From Lojkania enalia (Eukaryota; Ascomycota; Dothideomycetes; Pleosporales), in NCBI GenBank assembly GCA_010094045.1, contig ML986787.1, positions 33,110 to 81,167 on the forward strand: a stretch of DNA of 48,058 nucleotides, written 5' to 3'. The position numbers and the translations under genes were made by a program. Each line of letters starts with the position of its first letter. Within the stretch, counting starts at the first letter, position 1. A model generated the notes under the pieces. That model was not told the DNA's origin. It saw nothing but the letters and a program-made list of their open reading frames with translations, and searched no databases. Below, piece after piece: positions 11,905 to 23,253 of this stretch.

Positions 11905-12935
11905 ATGGCACCCAACTGGGAACGTCTCATCCGCTTCGAAGCAACCGACGGCCGCATCCTGCGCGGTGAACCGATTCTGCCTACGCCGGACTTCGATATC
12001 GGAAGCACGACCGAGGCAACAGGGTTGCAAGCTCAAGTCATCAATATTATTAATGGTGATGTCTTTGCGCCGGATTCGAAGGTCACGGATGAAACGGTAA
12101 CGGTTAAGAAGCTTTTGGGGCCAGTCGAGCAGGCCGAGGTGCCAATAATAAGGTGCATTGGGTTGAATTTTATTAAACATAGTGCGTAGCTTCCCCTCTC
12201 GTTTCGCAAATCCGAATGCACAGGTTAGATTCTCTCCCAACACTATTTCAACAACACCACCTGCAGGTTGGATGACGGAGATTGGTCAGTTTTTGGATGA
12301 TGCTAATGAGCACCGCAGTCAAGGAGGGGGGACGAACACTACCACCTTTCCCATCAACGTTTATTAAAGCAACAACCTGTCTAAATGACCACGGCGCCCC
12401 GATCGTCGTCCCGAAGATCGCGCAGGACAACCAGGCAGACTATGAAGGCGAACTCTGCTTCATAATCTCTAAAGACGCAAAGGACGTCCCTGAATCCCAA
12501 GCCTACGACTACATCGGCGGCTACCTTGCCGGCAACGATGTCTCCTCCCGCAAACTCCAGCGCGACCCCAAACTCGCGGGCACAGTCCCACAATGGGGGT
12601 TTTCGAAGGGATTCGACACTTATGCGCCGCTTGGCCCCGCGATTGTAAGCACCAAGGTAGTTCCCGATCCGAGTAAATTGTATTTGAAGACGGTGGTAAA
12701 CGGGGAGCTGAGGCAGAGCGAGACGATTGATGATTTGTGCTTCAAGGTTCCATATCTGGTCGCTTATTGTAGTCAGGGAACGACGCTGAAACGGGGAACT
12801 GTGATTATGACGGGCACGCCGAGTGGGGTCGGGTATGCGATGAAGGAGCCCCAGTTTCTAAAGCCAGGGGATGTGGTAGAGGTCAATGTCAGCCCGGAGA
12901 TTGGGACGTTGAGGAATACGGTGGAGTTCGCTTGA
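11905..12935 (+). CDS. Fumarylacetoacetate hydrolase-family enzyme (probable fumarylpyruvate/maleylpyruvate hydrolase)
   Basis: Two exons, 11905-12181 and 12319-12935, separated by a 137-nt intron (GTGCGT...GCTAAT...CGCAG), encode 297 residues. FAH-fold landmarks are visible: CIGLNFIKH before the intron, DYEGELCFIISKD with the acidic metal ligands, GGYLAGNDVSSRKLQ, KGFDTYAPLGP and IMTGTPSGVG. The family cleaves or isomerises beta-diketo acids with a divalent metal. It is convergent with the gentisate dioxygenase 118 bp away and 2.6 kb from an aromatic hydroxylase, so fumarylpyruvate or maleylpyruvate (products of gentisate cleavage) is the likely substrate; that is inference from context. The ATG at 11905 is the first in frame and fits family starts (MAPNWERLIRFEA). 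Confidence 0.88.
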
Positions 12936-13053
12936 GTTAGGGAGTACGAGCAGTCTATGAGGCATAAGGTAAATATTTGTGGGTGCATTCAGAAGCCATC
13001 CGAATTCTGGAATTATTGTACATGATAGATCCGAATGGTGTTTGGAAGCATGG

Positions 13054-14086
13054 CTATGCAACGAGTGTTTCGGTGTCCATACCCTCCCATCGGTAGAATC
13101 CCAATGCCTCAATCATTGGCTTGTCATCAAACCTGTACAAGTACACCGTATCCCCCGGCCCTGCAAAGTGCTGATACTTGTACCATGAAGGAATACAGAA
13201 TGTATCTCCCTGCTTCCACTCGAACTTCTGATCGCCAATAGTTGAGTGCCCACTCCCAGCAATCACATGATAAACACTTGAGGCAGTCTCCCGACGAGCT
13301 TGAGAGCACTGGCCAGCGCTTATTCGCTCAGCCGACGGACCAAGCGTCTTGCTCACTAACAATATCGTCAGCGCTTTCCGATTAAATCAAGGGCTCACAC
13401 ATACCATAACTCCCATCCTTTTTCCTATACTCTTTCCTCACCCACCCGTCCTCCATTCCATCCAAATCTTCTTTCATCCTCTCCCACGGAAACACAATCG
13501 GGCTTCCTGCGCTGTCTACATCCTCGGCCGGATACCTCTTTTCCTTAAAATGCTCTACAAAGTGCACGGGAAAGTGGATGAAAGATGGTAAATCCAGACC
13601 ATCAAGCCATATCATTGGGCCCAAGCCGTCTTTACCATGATCATGCCAATTCCAAGTAGGAGTCAGAATAACGTCGCCCCGATTCATGGTGATGCGCTTC
13701 CCGTGTACGGCAGTGAAGCCGCCATTCCCTTCAATGACGAAGCGCATGGCGAAAGCCGTATGGCGATGCGCCGGAGCCGTCTCGTTCGGCATGACCAACT
13801 GCAATCCCGCATAGAGTGTATCCGTCGTGTACGGACCCTCCCGTTCCGGATTCACAAGCATCAGAACGCGTCGCTCGGCATCCTTCTCTTTGACCAGTTC
13901 TCCCGCTCGAACGAGGTAAGGCCGCACGTCTGAGTATCGCCATAGAAATGGAATGCAGCACGGGTTTGGCAAGGGAGGGTTATATTTTACCATCTGTGGC
14001 CAGAGGGGTACGGCGTGTACTTTTGAGGCGCCAGTGACTACATCGTCGATGGTTTCGATGGTTGTGGTGCCGTTCGCGCTCGCCAT
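13054..14086 (-). CDS. Gentisate 1,2-dioxygenase-like bicupin
   Basis: Two exons on the minus strand, 14086-13405 and 13355-13054, with a 49-nt intron (GTATGT...GCTGAC...TTAG), give 327 residues. The first cupin contains [17 protein letters not shown] with His107 and His109, and TWNWHDHG with His148; the 39-residue spacing from the second to the third His matches the iron ligands of known gentisate dioxygenases. The second cupin ([20 protein letters not shown]) lies in exon 2. The family opens the ring of gentisate (2,5-dihydroxybenzoate) to maleylpyruvate with Fe(II) and O2. Neighbours support this: a FAH hydrolase and an FAD hydroxylase. A 1-hydroxy-2-naphthoate or salicylate dioxygenase remains possible because the families are close. 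Confidence 0.9.
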
Positions 14087-15575
14087 GTTGAGATTCAGTG
14101 TTCTAGATGCCCCAGTCGTAATACGACTTCAAGTGTTTTCGACGTTTTCGTACCCGTATTTTAGGCCTAGGATGAGCCGGGCCAAGCGTTCGATTTAACT
14201 CCGTTTGTAGCACTATGCGAGGTCGTACGAGGGGCTCGGCCGGTGGGGTCTCTCGCGGCAGCGAAAAGGTCGGATATAAGGCGCGATGTTCACAAAACCT
14301 TAACCTTCTCCGTGTTTAACTATCTCCATAAATAAGAGACATGAGCGGGGTTGTAATCCTGATAGAATATAAGCTCTTGGCTAAGGATTTGTTATGGCAA
14401 TTAAGGATGGATTTGTGAGAGATAATAGGCAGCGTTCATCTTGTTATTAAGAGATACTAGCATTCTATTAAGTAGCTCGTACGAAACTATGCTCTATAAT
14501 ACAAAGATACAGAAATCTTCCTGCTCCATAAGATTTAGCCAAGCCTCCCGCTCTACTACATATTTATTAGTTTGAATCTCTAATAGGGGTAGCCCTCCAC
14601 CATCATTCATAATTTAGGTCTCTTATCGTACTTAATAACTCTCCTATAATCCCTGCTACAAGGGTTAATCTCCAGCTACATGCGAAATCAAATAACTCTA
14701 TTATTACGAGGTTCTAGCAAGGGATCTTCGTTGACAGCAGCTTCGTGAGGTTTAATACCAGATATGCCACTTATAGGCTATTATATTGTCTACCGACAAT
14801 AGTTCTCCATACCCATTAGCAGCTGAATGCCAGCTTTTATACAATCTCCAGCCCGGTCCCGGGCTTCTCGACAGAAGTAGGAGAATTAAGGTAATCCCTA
14901 ATTATATTAACGTCGGCATTTTAGTTCCTCGGGCCTGCCTCAGGGTTTTAGTTTATCTGAGTTTTGTAGGCAACAAGGGCGCTTAGTACAAAGGATATCT
15001 AAAGCGGTTGAAGATGGTATCTAGAAGTGCTTTTCAATAGAGGATAGGCGGTAGAAAATACCCTCCTGTCAACCGTACTAAAGAATTGAGAATATTACAG
15101 TGCTAGGGAGTCTCTAGATGCTACTGGGAGACCCATTCTGGGGCCACTACGGACGGCAGAGTGGGAAAATATTTTCGTTTACGCCCCTGCATGATATCTT
15201 GCAGACTTGAAGTAATATGAAAGTTTTAAATTAGGTGTATTTTAGGGATTGTTTTGATAGGGGAGAGTCCGCTAATGATGCAACACATGCACGGGCGTCG
15301 ATCGGCTTATCTCCAGTTTTTTTCGTTACCGTAGAGGGGGAGATCTAGGGTGCGGATGTGCATCTCGGAACCCCGCAGTTGGTGTGAACCGTGGTGATCT
15401 CGGCACTTCTCGATTGGGTAGAGGGAAGAGCCCTCGGGGCTTTCTGCGGAGTATTTCCGCTTGTTATAGTCTTTCGAAAGCCTCGGTATTATTAGCTTGT
15501 GTTGTCCTTATTCTTAGGTTCAGTGTCAGGGTCTCAGAGTTTCGTTATCCCGCATCCTGATCGACGAGTTGGAGA
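14087..15575. other. Intergenic region of the gentisate cluster
   Basis: About 1.5 kb separates the divergent dioxygenase and hydroxylase starts. I see no convincing gene; the part at 14340-14800 is AT-rich with many stops and may be decayed repeat sequence. The two ends must hold the promoters of both enzymes. No TATA box or operator could be assigned with confidence. Confidence 0.6.
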
Positions 15576-17223
15576 ATGGCTAGCGATTCTACAATTGAGG
15601 AGTGTAGAAGGCATGTGGATTCTTTGCTAGAGAGTAGAGACCATTCCGGGCTTCGAGTTCGTGAGAGGGACGCCTATTTTCAACATGCACTAATTCTATA
15701 GAAAACATCTTACCCATCCAACAGCCTTCGCTTCCTCCAACACTTATCATCCCAGGAAATTCAAAACGATAAACCACTCCAAGCAAAAATCAAACTCAAA
15801 ATCATAATCGTAGGCGCAGGTCTAGGCGGTCTATCCACAGCCATTGCCCTCCAAAGGCGCGGGCATACAGTCACTGTCTTCGAACGCGCACCAGAGCTAG
15901 GCGAAGTATTCCCTCCTTCCCACTCTTACCAAACTAAAAGTCCTAAACTAATCTTAGGTCGGCGCCGGCATCCAGATCCCCCCAAACTCCTCACGTCTCC
16001 TTCTCAAATGGGGGCTCCTCCCTTTCCTCGAAGGCAAACAGAATGAGCCCGCTGCAATTCGCATGCGGCGCTGGCAAGATGGTTCCGTAGTCGGATTGAC
16101 GCAGCTTGTACCCGATTTTAAGGAGAAATTTGGCGCGCCGTATTATGTTGTTCATCGGGCTAATTTGCAGCTTGCAATGTATAGGATGGCGGCGGATTTG
16201 GGGGTTGAGATTAGGACTGGGGCGGGGGTTAAGACGTATAGTGATGAGGGATCGAGGGTAGTGTTGGATAATGGGAGGGTGGAGGAGGCGGATTTGGTGG
16301 TTGGAGCCGATGGTAAGTATGCTTGGGATTTGTAATGGCCGATATTGACATTCACAGGGATAAAGTCTGAGGCGAGGAAGGTGGTGCTTGGTGGTGAGGA
16401 TCAGCCGCCTCATAAAGCAGGATTTGCAGCTTATAGGGCGATGGTGGATGCTGAGAAGATGAGGGATGACCCCGATGTTTCGTGGCTGCTTGATAGCCCA
16501 GGACAGAATCTATGGTGAGCTATCTCTTGTAATTTCTCTAGCAAAGTTATATGTTCTGATGAAGCTAGGGTTGGCGATAAAAGACATGTAATGACATACA
16601 CTATAGCCGGCGGGAAATCGTTCAATATGGTCCTGTCACATCCAGAAGATTCGGATCCCAGCACTTGGAGGCAAGAGACTGCAGTCGCCGACATGAAAGC
16701 GCATTTCCAAGGCTGGGATCCTCAACTGTTCAAGGTAATAAAAATGATAGAAGAGACGTTGAAGTGGCCCCTTCTGAGTGGTAAGCCATTAAAACGGTGG
16801 GTATCGTCTTCCTGCAATCTACTTGTCCTCGGGGATGCGGCGCACCCGATGGTACCCTACATGTCTGAAGGCGCTGCCATGGCAGTTGAAGACGGTGCTG
16901 CACTCGCCGAGGTATTATCCCTCATCACATCCCACAATCAACTACAATTCGCACTCGGAGTCTTCGAGCGGGTGAGAATTTTGAGAACAGGCCAGATGCA
17001 GGAAGCGAGTCTGGTGAATGGCAAGTTATGGCATTTTGCGGATGGACCGGAGCAGAGGGCAAGAGATGTAGCAATGAAGGCTGAAGTTGAGGGGAGGCCA
17101 GTAATTGAGAGTCCGAATCAGTGGAGTGACCCGGTGACGCAGAGGTGGGCTTACGGATATGACGCAGAGAAAGAAGTAGCGGATGCTTGGAAAGACTTTG
17201 TCGGAGAAGGGTCGAAGCTATAG
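15576..17223 (+). CDS. FAD-dependent aromatic monooxygenase (salicylate/3-hydroxybenzoate hydroxylase type)
   Basis: Core exons are about 15699-15905, 15958-16312, 16358-16514 and 16569-17223, with introns of 52, 45 and 54 nt that all keep frame. Visible motifs are the FAD dinucleotide motif GAGLGG (about 15813-15830), LVVGADG (second FAD contact, before the second intron) and the GD motif NLLVLGDAAHPM (about 16820-16850). This is the class A flavin hydroxylase family; with gentisate dioxygenase next door, a hydroxylase making gentisate from 3-hydroxybenzoate or salicylate is the simplest role, by inference. The N-terminus is unresolved: no in-frame ATG lies between the TAG ending at 15698 and the FAD motif. 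An ATG at 15576 could be joined through an unusual GTTCGT donor. Confidence 0.85.
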
Positions 17224-17959
17224 ATTACTACCAGCGAATGCTAATAATTTGGTTTGAATTCTATAATGAGTCCTTTCAGGTCGCGATGCGGATTTCAATT
17301 ATTTGCTTGCGTTAGTACATTTTACTCGGGCTAGGATTATTTTTTGGCCAGCTTCGAGGAATATATAAAAACCATACTATGTTCTTCGGTGCGGTAGAGA
17401 AAAGAGCCCAAGGGCCTTCTGAATCGCTATTCCTACTGCAAACTAGTATCTGGTACTATCGCTCACGGTGTTGGCCTGTGTATTAATCGTAAAACATGGT
17501 CCAAGTTGAATTGATAGGCGGTTAACTAGAAATGGATTTACACACATAGGTTAAATTTAGTGTCTACCGGACATTATCCCCACACATAGTTAGAGTTCTA
17601 GTCTAGCTAGTTTAGCTCGGAATAGAATAGAGATAGGAGAAAAATACAAGTAGAATTGACCGAATCCAACAATTCAGTTATAGGCGGAAAAACTCAAAAC
17701 CCAATGATAAGAGAAAGGGAAAATTTGAATGGAGATGTGTAAGCTCAGGTCATGTGCCCGATCAGTCATGCAGCCCTTTACTAAGCAGTCTCACGTACTA
17801 TATATTTCTCTACTGTATCTTGACCGACGGGTCAGGACAACCATCAACACAACACTCATACAGCCTCCACCCACTTTTGCTTACAAGATGGAATAGAGTA
17901 GTACGGAAACTAATAATAGACAAGAACACGACATGATACGACCTTATATCAAATTTTAA
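17224..17959. other. Intergenic, no gene seen
   Basis: A 0.7-kb spacer downstream of the FAD hydroxylase. It holds no recognisable coding sequence; short open frames have no family resemblance. A stretch at about 17380-17430 resembles one at 15400-15450 (see findings). Confidence 0.55.
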
Positions 17960-20335
17960 ACTCTTTTGGCATCTAGAGAGCTACTAGGACTGAATTATGC
18001 AATATTACCATTTGGAATGCCCTCTGAATTTTCTGGAGTGTCCTCTGGAATCTCCCCCGATTCATTATTGGGGATATCCCCTGGATTGCCACTAGGATCA
18101 TTAGGAGGGGTAGCGGAAGCGGAAGCGGAGGATCCGGAATTATTCTTGGTCGTCTCTTTGCATCCGGGCATTCAATCTGGTGCACTAGACTTTTCTAGAA
18201 CCATTCGGGCATAAGCATTGGTTCTATATACTGAGAATCCGGGGCTACCCGCTCATCGGAATATACATGCAACTACATGACTTCATTCTATATTTCGATT
18301 CTAGTGAGGTTTTTTGCGTAGTTCCGCTCATCGAGTTCCCAACGGTGGTCGGGTTGGCATTGAACAAGGACCTTGCCATGTGGGAACACCGGCAAGCCTT
18401 CCGTACTACCAAGATCTCTCCCCCATCCGCCCCCAGTTCTATACGAGTGGAGTGTTAGAGAGATAGAAAATCTCCATTTTTATTCTACTCATCCCTTGAT
18501 TTCAATGATATGTTTAGGGTATTTCAAGTCTTTGTCGCTCCCATCAACTAAACCCCTCTGTTGAGTAGTTATGATGGTAGTCTTGAGATTATTCTTAGGT
18601 GTATGCAGAAAGTCACCCTCATGATACCTGTTAGGGGTACCTACTTCTTCTAAACTGGGAGCGCACCCAAAGTCATTGCTGCGCCATAGCGGATCAATAG
18701 TCTCGTCATCGAAAGATTCCCAAAAGCCCATATCTTCCCACCGGTGGGAGATCTAGATTCTTTTCCTTGATGTGGCGATGATAGATGCGCAATCGTGTAC
18801 ACCTACAACCCCCCAACTTTTAGTCCCCCAAGCTTTATCGTTCGTTAGCGGATCGGATAATGCAGTCGCACATTTGTTACGTGGCACTAAAAGAGCCAAC
18901 ATAATATTCTTGATTATGAGCTCGGTAGCATTGTTCCCCCAATAATGTAGTCTAGGCAATTGCCGCTTTTGTATCCCTGCACTTGGAGCGTTCGTTGTAG
19001 CTGCTAGCAATTATGGGGATCATAATTCGTACGTAACATGCTTAGAAGAGGTTGGAGTTCATATTGGCGGCCGAGATACCGTTCCTTGTCCGCATGTAGG
19101 AGAGTCATATGCAAATAATGGGGTAGGGGATATTGTGACTATTGTGTGGATTTTTGTAATTCCGGAGGCGCTGCAGCTGGCAGTACGAGATTAGAAGGCT
19201 GTGTTGCATGGTGGTACATCCTCCTTATTCATTGTTGTAGGATTTGCAGTGCATATAATGTTATAGTTCGTTACGGTTATTGCCTGACTGCATAACGAGC
19301 CCGAGGCTGATGAGGACGTAGTTGAGGCTTCGGTAGTACTCTGTAATGTTAGCTTTTCTAGCTTTTTCGTCTCTTCTGGTTCATCCGGTTCATCTAAATC
19401 TTGCGATTCAATATCCTTCAACGCGTCGATTTTGGGTTTGAGCATCTCTGATTTTATTTTTATTTTTATTTTTATATTTATTTATTTTTTAACCTTTTAA
19501 CACTACATCTAGCATGCTACTAATGATTGCTCGGCCGATATTTGTGAAATCCTGAGCGATGTAAGATACAGCCCGCGTAATAGTATCAAGCAAACTGCTT
19601 AAAAATTTCCTTCTAATGATATATCTTTCTTGTTCGCGTTCCCTAATGGTATTAAAGATCCTGGAGAGTTCGACGGAAGTTGAGCGAAAAATACTGCTGT
19701 ATAATGCAGGATGTTATCTATATCTTTCTTAACTTTACTGGCTTTTGTTAGCTAGAATTCGTTTGACTAACTAGTTATAAGTAGAAAGAGACGGTAATCT
19801 TTCTTAACAATCGCGCTGCTCCAAACTTTGTTTCAGCTCCCGTAAGGTAAAGAGTAGTAATTGGTACTGTTATTACAGCCATGAGTGTACTTGAGTAATC
19901 TTCTCTTAAGACGGGAATGGCTTCCGTAGTTCCAAAAGTTACTCTTATAATAGTAATACGGGTTTATTAGTCGATAATTTAGAAACTTTTAGGGAGCTTC
20001 TACCCAAGAGTATACCTACTATTATAGAGGAGGATTGCAAAATACTACTAGTAGAGAGCGAGGTCGTATTACTAGTTGAAAAAAAAAAAAGTCTGGAATT
20101 GTAGTCGAAGACAACGTGCTGTTAGTTGAGCCGCTTATATCATTTAATGAGCGTGAACCCGTGTCCAAAAAAGGAGACGATGGCAACGTGCTCGTAGGGA
20201 GGGATAACCGTGGTTCGCTACTAGTTGATATGCTCATCGTTTCGACCGTAGATATGTTACTATTGGTTTGTGCAGGCGTTCGACCCGGTTGGCCCGACTG
20301 CGTAGAAGCTATTTGGCTCAATTCAGCGGATGACG
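17960..20335 (-). pseudogene. Decayed gene for a large Ser/Thr-rich protein, unassigned
   Basis: Several coding-like fragments lie in order on the minus strand: a Ser/Thr-rich linker (about 20321-20050), a Glu/Ser-rich fragment (19445-19191), a WGVVGVHDCASIIATSRKR fragment (about 18850-18775) that continues after a TAG as ISHRWEDMGFWES, and a fragment near 18640-18490 ending KYPKHIIEIKG. A Gly/Asn/Pro/Ser-rich tail reading GCKETTKNNSGSSASAS (about 18165-18115) closes the series. The TAG sits where a Trp codon would be expected, a RIP-type change. The order and composition suggest a big secreted or cell-surface protein; the WGVVGVHDCASII module looks familiar from large fungal secreted proteins, but I cannot name it. 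Boundaries are approximate. Confidence 0.45.
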
Positions 20336-20679
20336 ACTGCAGAATATGTTATAAAGGTCCTAATAACCCTAGGTAATATTACAATTAGAAAGAAACTCCT
20401 TATAGACAACTTATTGGTCAAAATTCTTCCTATCATTGCCTTCGCGGGCATTGTGTTTGGAGGGGGCAGCAAAGTTGGGCTAACCATGCGCGTAACATGC
20501 AGCCACTCTCAAGCCTCAAAGTCCGCTTCACTATTGGAAGCACTTTAGGTTTGAGGCTGTCGAAACCTCGCAACATGACTTTTCAAGGGCAGTTTTCAAT
20601 TTCAATTTCTGAATGAGATCTTTCCCTGCTTTGAATAATCACGGAATCTCTCGGTTAACAAGCCGGAAAAAAGATACAA

Positions 20680-21647
20680 CATGGACCAGCTGCTAAATAT
20701 TTCATCAATTTGTTCAACTACTGCAAGGATGTCGATACATACGGGATCCACTGCCATATCAGCATGACACATTTTACGCACGCCTGAATAACCCTGAACA
20801 GCCGAACTTCCACAGTTACGTCAAAGCTTGTCGTGACGGGCGGATTGAGGACCTTATCAATTCGTTTGCAATGTCGAACAACACCGATGACTCTCGGGAT
20901 ATGGGGCTGAAAGAGGCCTTGAGAAGCAACAGGACGGAAGCAGTTGGAGAGCTCCTTAGGTAAGGTGTTTCTCCTGGTGCGGACTCGATGCCTGAAGCAC
21001 GATGTGTCGAGTCGTGCGAGCTGATGAGGCAATACGGATTGGATTTTTCGGCCCCAATACCTGGTCAAAACCTAATACTGTATGATTACTCATAGTGTAG
21101 CCAAGCATTTGAAAAATGATCTAGCTGATATGATAATGCAAACAATACTTATAAGAACGAGGATCTAGCTACATAGCTCGTAGTTCATGACGTTTGCCCG
21201 ATTATATATGCTTTTGAGGCCGCGGCATCATTTTCTACCTCCGAAGTGATCCCTTTGTTTATTAACTACGGCGGAGACGTATTCTCAACAGACACATTAC
21301 ATGCTACAACTCGTATGTCGCTCGGAAAATCGGCTAAGGAGAGACTTCCGATAATCGAGTATTTGTTTAGCGTAGGACTAGATCCGAATAAGCGAGCGGA
21401 TGAGCTAGGTCACAGACACGAGCAACCACTAAGATATGTAGATAGAGCGGTCCTAACAAGTTTGGTGAAGTGCTTACTGGAGGCTAGCGCCGGCCAGTAT
21501 TTAAAGGATAGATTCGACAGCAGCCTGCTTGATCTTGCCGTTAGAGCCAAAGATGAGTACCTCGTAACCGAGTATACAAAATATCGGAAACAAGGTATTC
21601 CCGACCCAGTTAAGGATGTCAGAAGAAAAAGGGAACCTATTCAGTAA
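20680..21647 (+). pseudogene. Ankyrin-repeat-type protein, broken
   Basis: A coding-like frame runs from about 20740 through YARLNNPEQPNFHSYVKACR and ends in EALRSNRTEAVGELLR, where TAA replaces a probable Gln codon, then continues in frame (GVSPGADSMPEARCV). A separate open stretch of 133 residues (21246-21647) has ankyrin-like periodicity: YLFSVGLDPNKRADE, LVKCLLEASAGQYLKDRFD and LLDLAVRAKDEYLV. Ankyrin repeats mediate protein binding. Pieces between 20990 and 21190 carry stops, so I call it a pseudogene, although unrecognised introns might explain part of the disruption. Confidence 0.55.
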
Positions 21648-21767
21648 TTACACACACAGGAAAACTTAGTCATAGACAAGAGCCCATCAGCATTAGAAAC
21701 TCGATTACTTGCTTTGGCTCCTGCCGCAGGACTGGCTAGTGGGCATTTTTTTTATTTCATTTTATTA

Positions 21768-21800
21768 GGTTGGGTTGGGTTGGGTTGGGGTGGGGGGGGG
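21768..21800 (+). repeat. G-rich TTGGG tract
   Basis: Four TTGGG-like units followed by long G runs. It could form a G-quadruplex. It lies between the ankyrin-type pseudogene and the 3' end of the zinc-finger-like gene. The unit differs from the usual fungal telomere unit TTAGGG. Confidence 0.85.
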
Positions 21801-21873
21801 ATTGGGGGAAATGTAGTATCGAATAGGAAATGCCATAATCTTGCGCATCACAGAGCTGCAACGTAAAGAAATA

Positions 21874-23209
21874 TTACGTCTCCCAGCCATGGACAGCTCT
21901 AAGCCCCAACAACTTCGCAACAGGCCCAGATGGTCCATCTGTTTGCTGTTGTTCTGATAGTGCAATATCCTCAGTATTGCTCGTGCTTTGGAAAGAAAAT
22001 GTAGGAGCAAAGGAAGGCTGTACAATATCTGGTATCCACATAAATGCGTCTCCCTGAGCAAAGAACCGTTCCACCTCATGATTATAATCGCAAATTTCAG
22101 CTGGATCTACGGATTGGTTACTCTGTGCTGTTGTAGTGTCTACCATGGTGCTCATTCCCCGGCCAATCGAAGGCCATTCCGGCAGGTTGTCGGGAGATTG
22201 GACGTTTGCTTGACTAGAGATGATATGGTCAGTCTCCGTTGAATCCACTATAATACTGCCCCAATTCGAATCACGCGAGGATACCGGTACAGCTTCATAG
22301 GAAGTATGTGTTCCCTCTTGCAATGTCGTTGGTAGTTCAATCCTTGGAGAGCGAATAGCTAGTTGTTCATTCAGGCATCCTCGAAATGCATCAATGTCTC
22401 CATGAGACCTGCCTAGGGCTACTTGCCTATCGGGGCGGGTAGCTTCCGGATGTAACTTTAGAAGAGGAACAAATACAGCATCTTCGCTAAATGACTCTTG
22501 GTTTTCGGGACCCTGTGACCTCCTCTTACATTCTTTAATTATTTTGTGTATTTCACTACGGATGTTAGGTATCTCAAGACCAAATCGCTTCACCAAGCTA
22601 TCAGTGAGAAGGGATAGGAAGAGCTTTTCTTCCTCGATGCTCATGCCAAGCTCCTCGTCTTGAAAGCAAAATTAGTCAACACTATCAAATTGGCTGTAGG
22701 TGAGCGATAGACTAACAGGGACAAGGGACTGTCTCTTCATTTCCAAAAATTTCCCTGAATAGCAATGTCCATTTAGTTTCAGGATCTACGCGGGCAAACG
22801 GCCCACGGTTAAGATTGAGGCTCTGTAGCTTGGATTCTGTCTTCGCGCACGAGTCGCCCGTACGGCAACATCCACATTCTGGAGGCCGCGTATGCACTCT
22901 TTCGAGGTGAAATCTGTAGGCGAGGTCAGCGAGTCCACCCAAAGGATGCTACAATTCTTACTTTACCCCTCTCATCGATTTGTAAGATATCGACTTGCAT
23001 GATTTTCGTTGATGTGCCGGAGGTTTGCGCTGGTAATACGGACATTTCAACTTCCTAGGAGGCGCATCGTCGGGCCCCTCCTCCACGACCCGAGGGCTGC
23101 CCTCGTCCACAATGCTATCTGTGGCTTTGAGCTTTCTCTTCTTTGGAGGAGCGCACCCGCCACTATTGTCAAGCTTGCGCTTTCCGTTGCACAGGAGGGA
23201 TTCATCCAT
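21874..23209 (-). CDS. Fungal C2H2-like zinc-finger regulator candidate
   Basis: Three exons on the minus strand, 23209-22962, 22913-22717 and 22658-21874, encode 409 residues. Introns are 48 nt (GTAAGA...GCTGAC...TACAG) and 57 nt (GTTAGT...GACTAAT...CAAG); both keep frame. A basic PPKKRKLKA patch (residues 21-29) could be a nuclear signal. KLKCPYYQRKP (Cys56), SCKSIS (Cys71), then HLERVHTRPPECGCC (His85, His90, Cys96, Cys98, Cys99) resemble the divergent C2H2 module of many filamentous-fungal proteins. Next come DPETKWTLLFREIFGNEE and a long acidic, Ser-rich C-terminal half, as in transcription factors. The function is not known. An open frame continues upstream of Met23209, but exon phase and composition favour this start. 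Confidence 0.75.
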
Positions 23210-23253
23210 ATCGTCGAGTGAAAGGCCATGGTGTGAAAACGTGCGAGGCAGAA

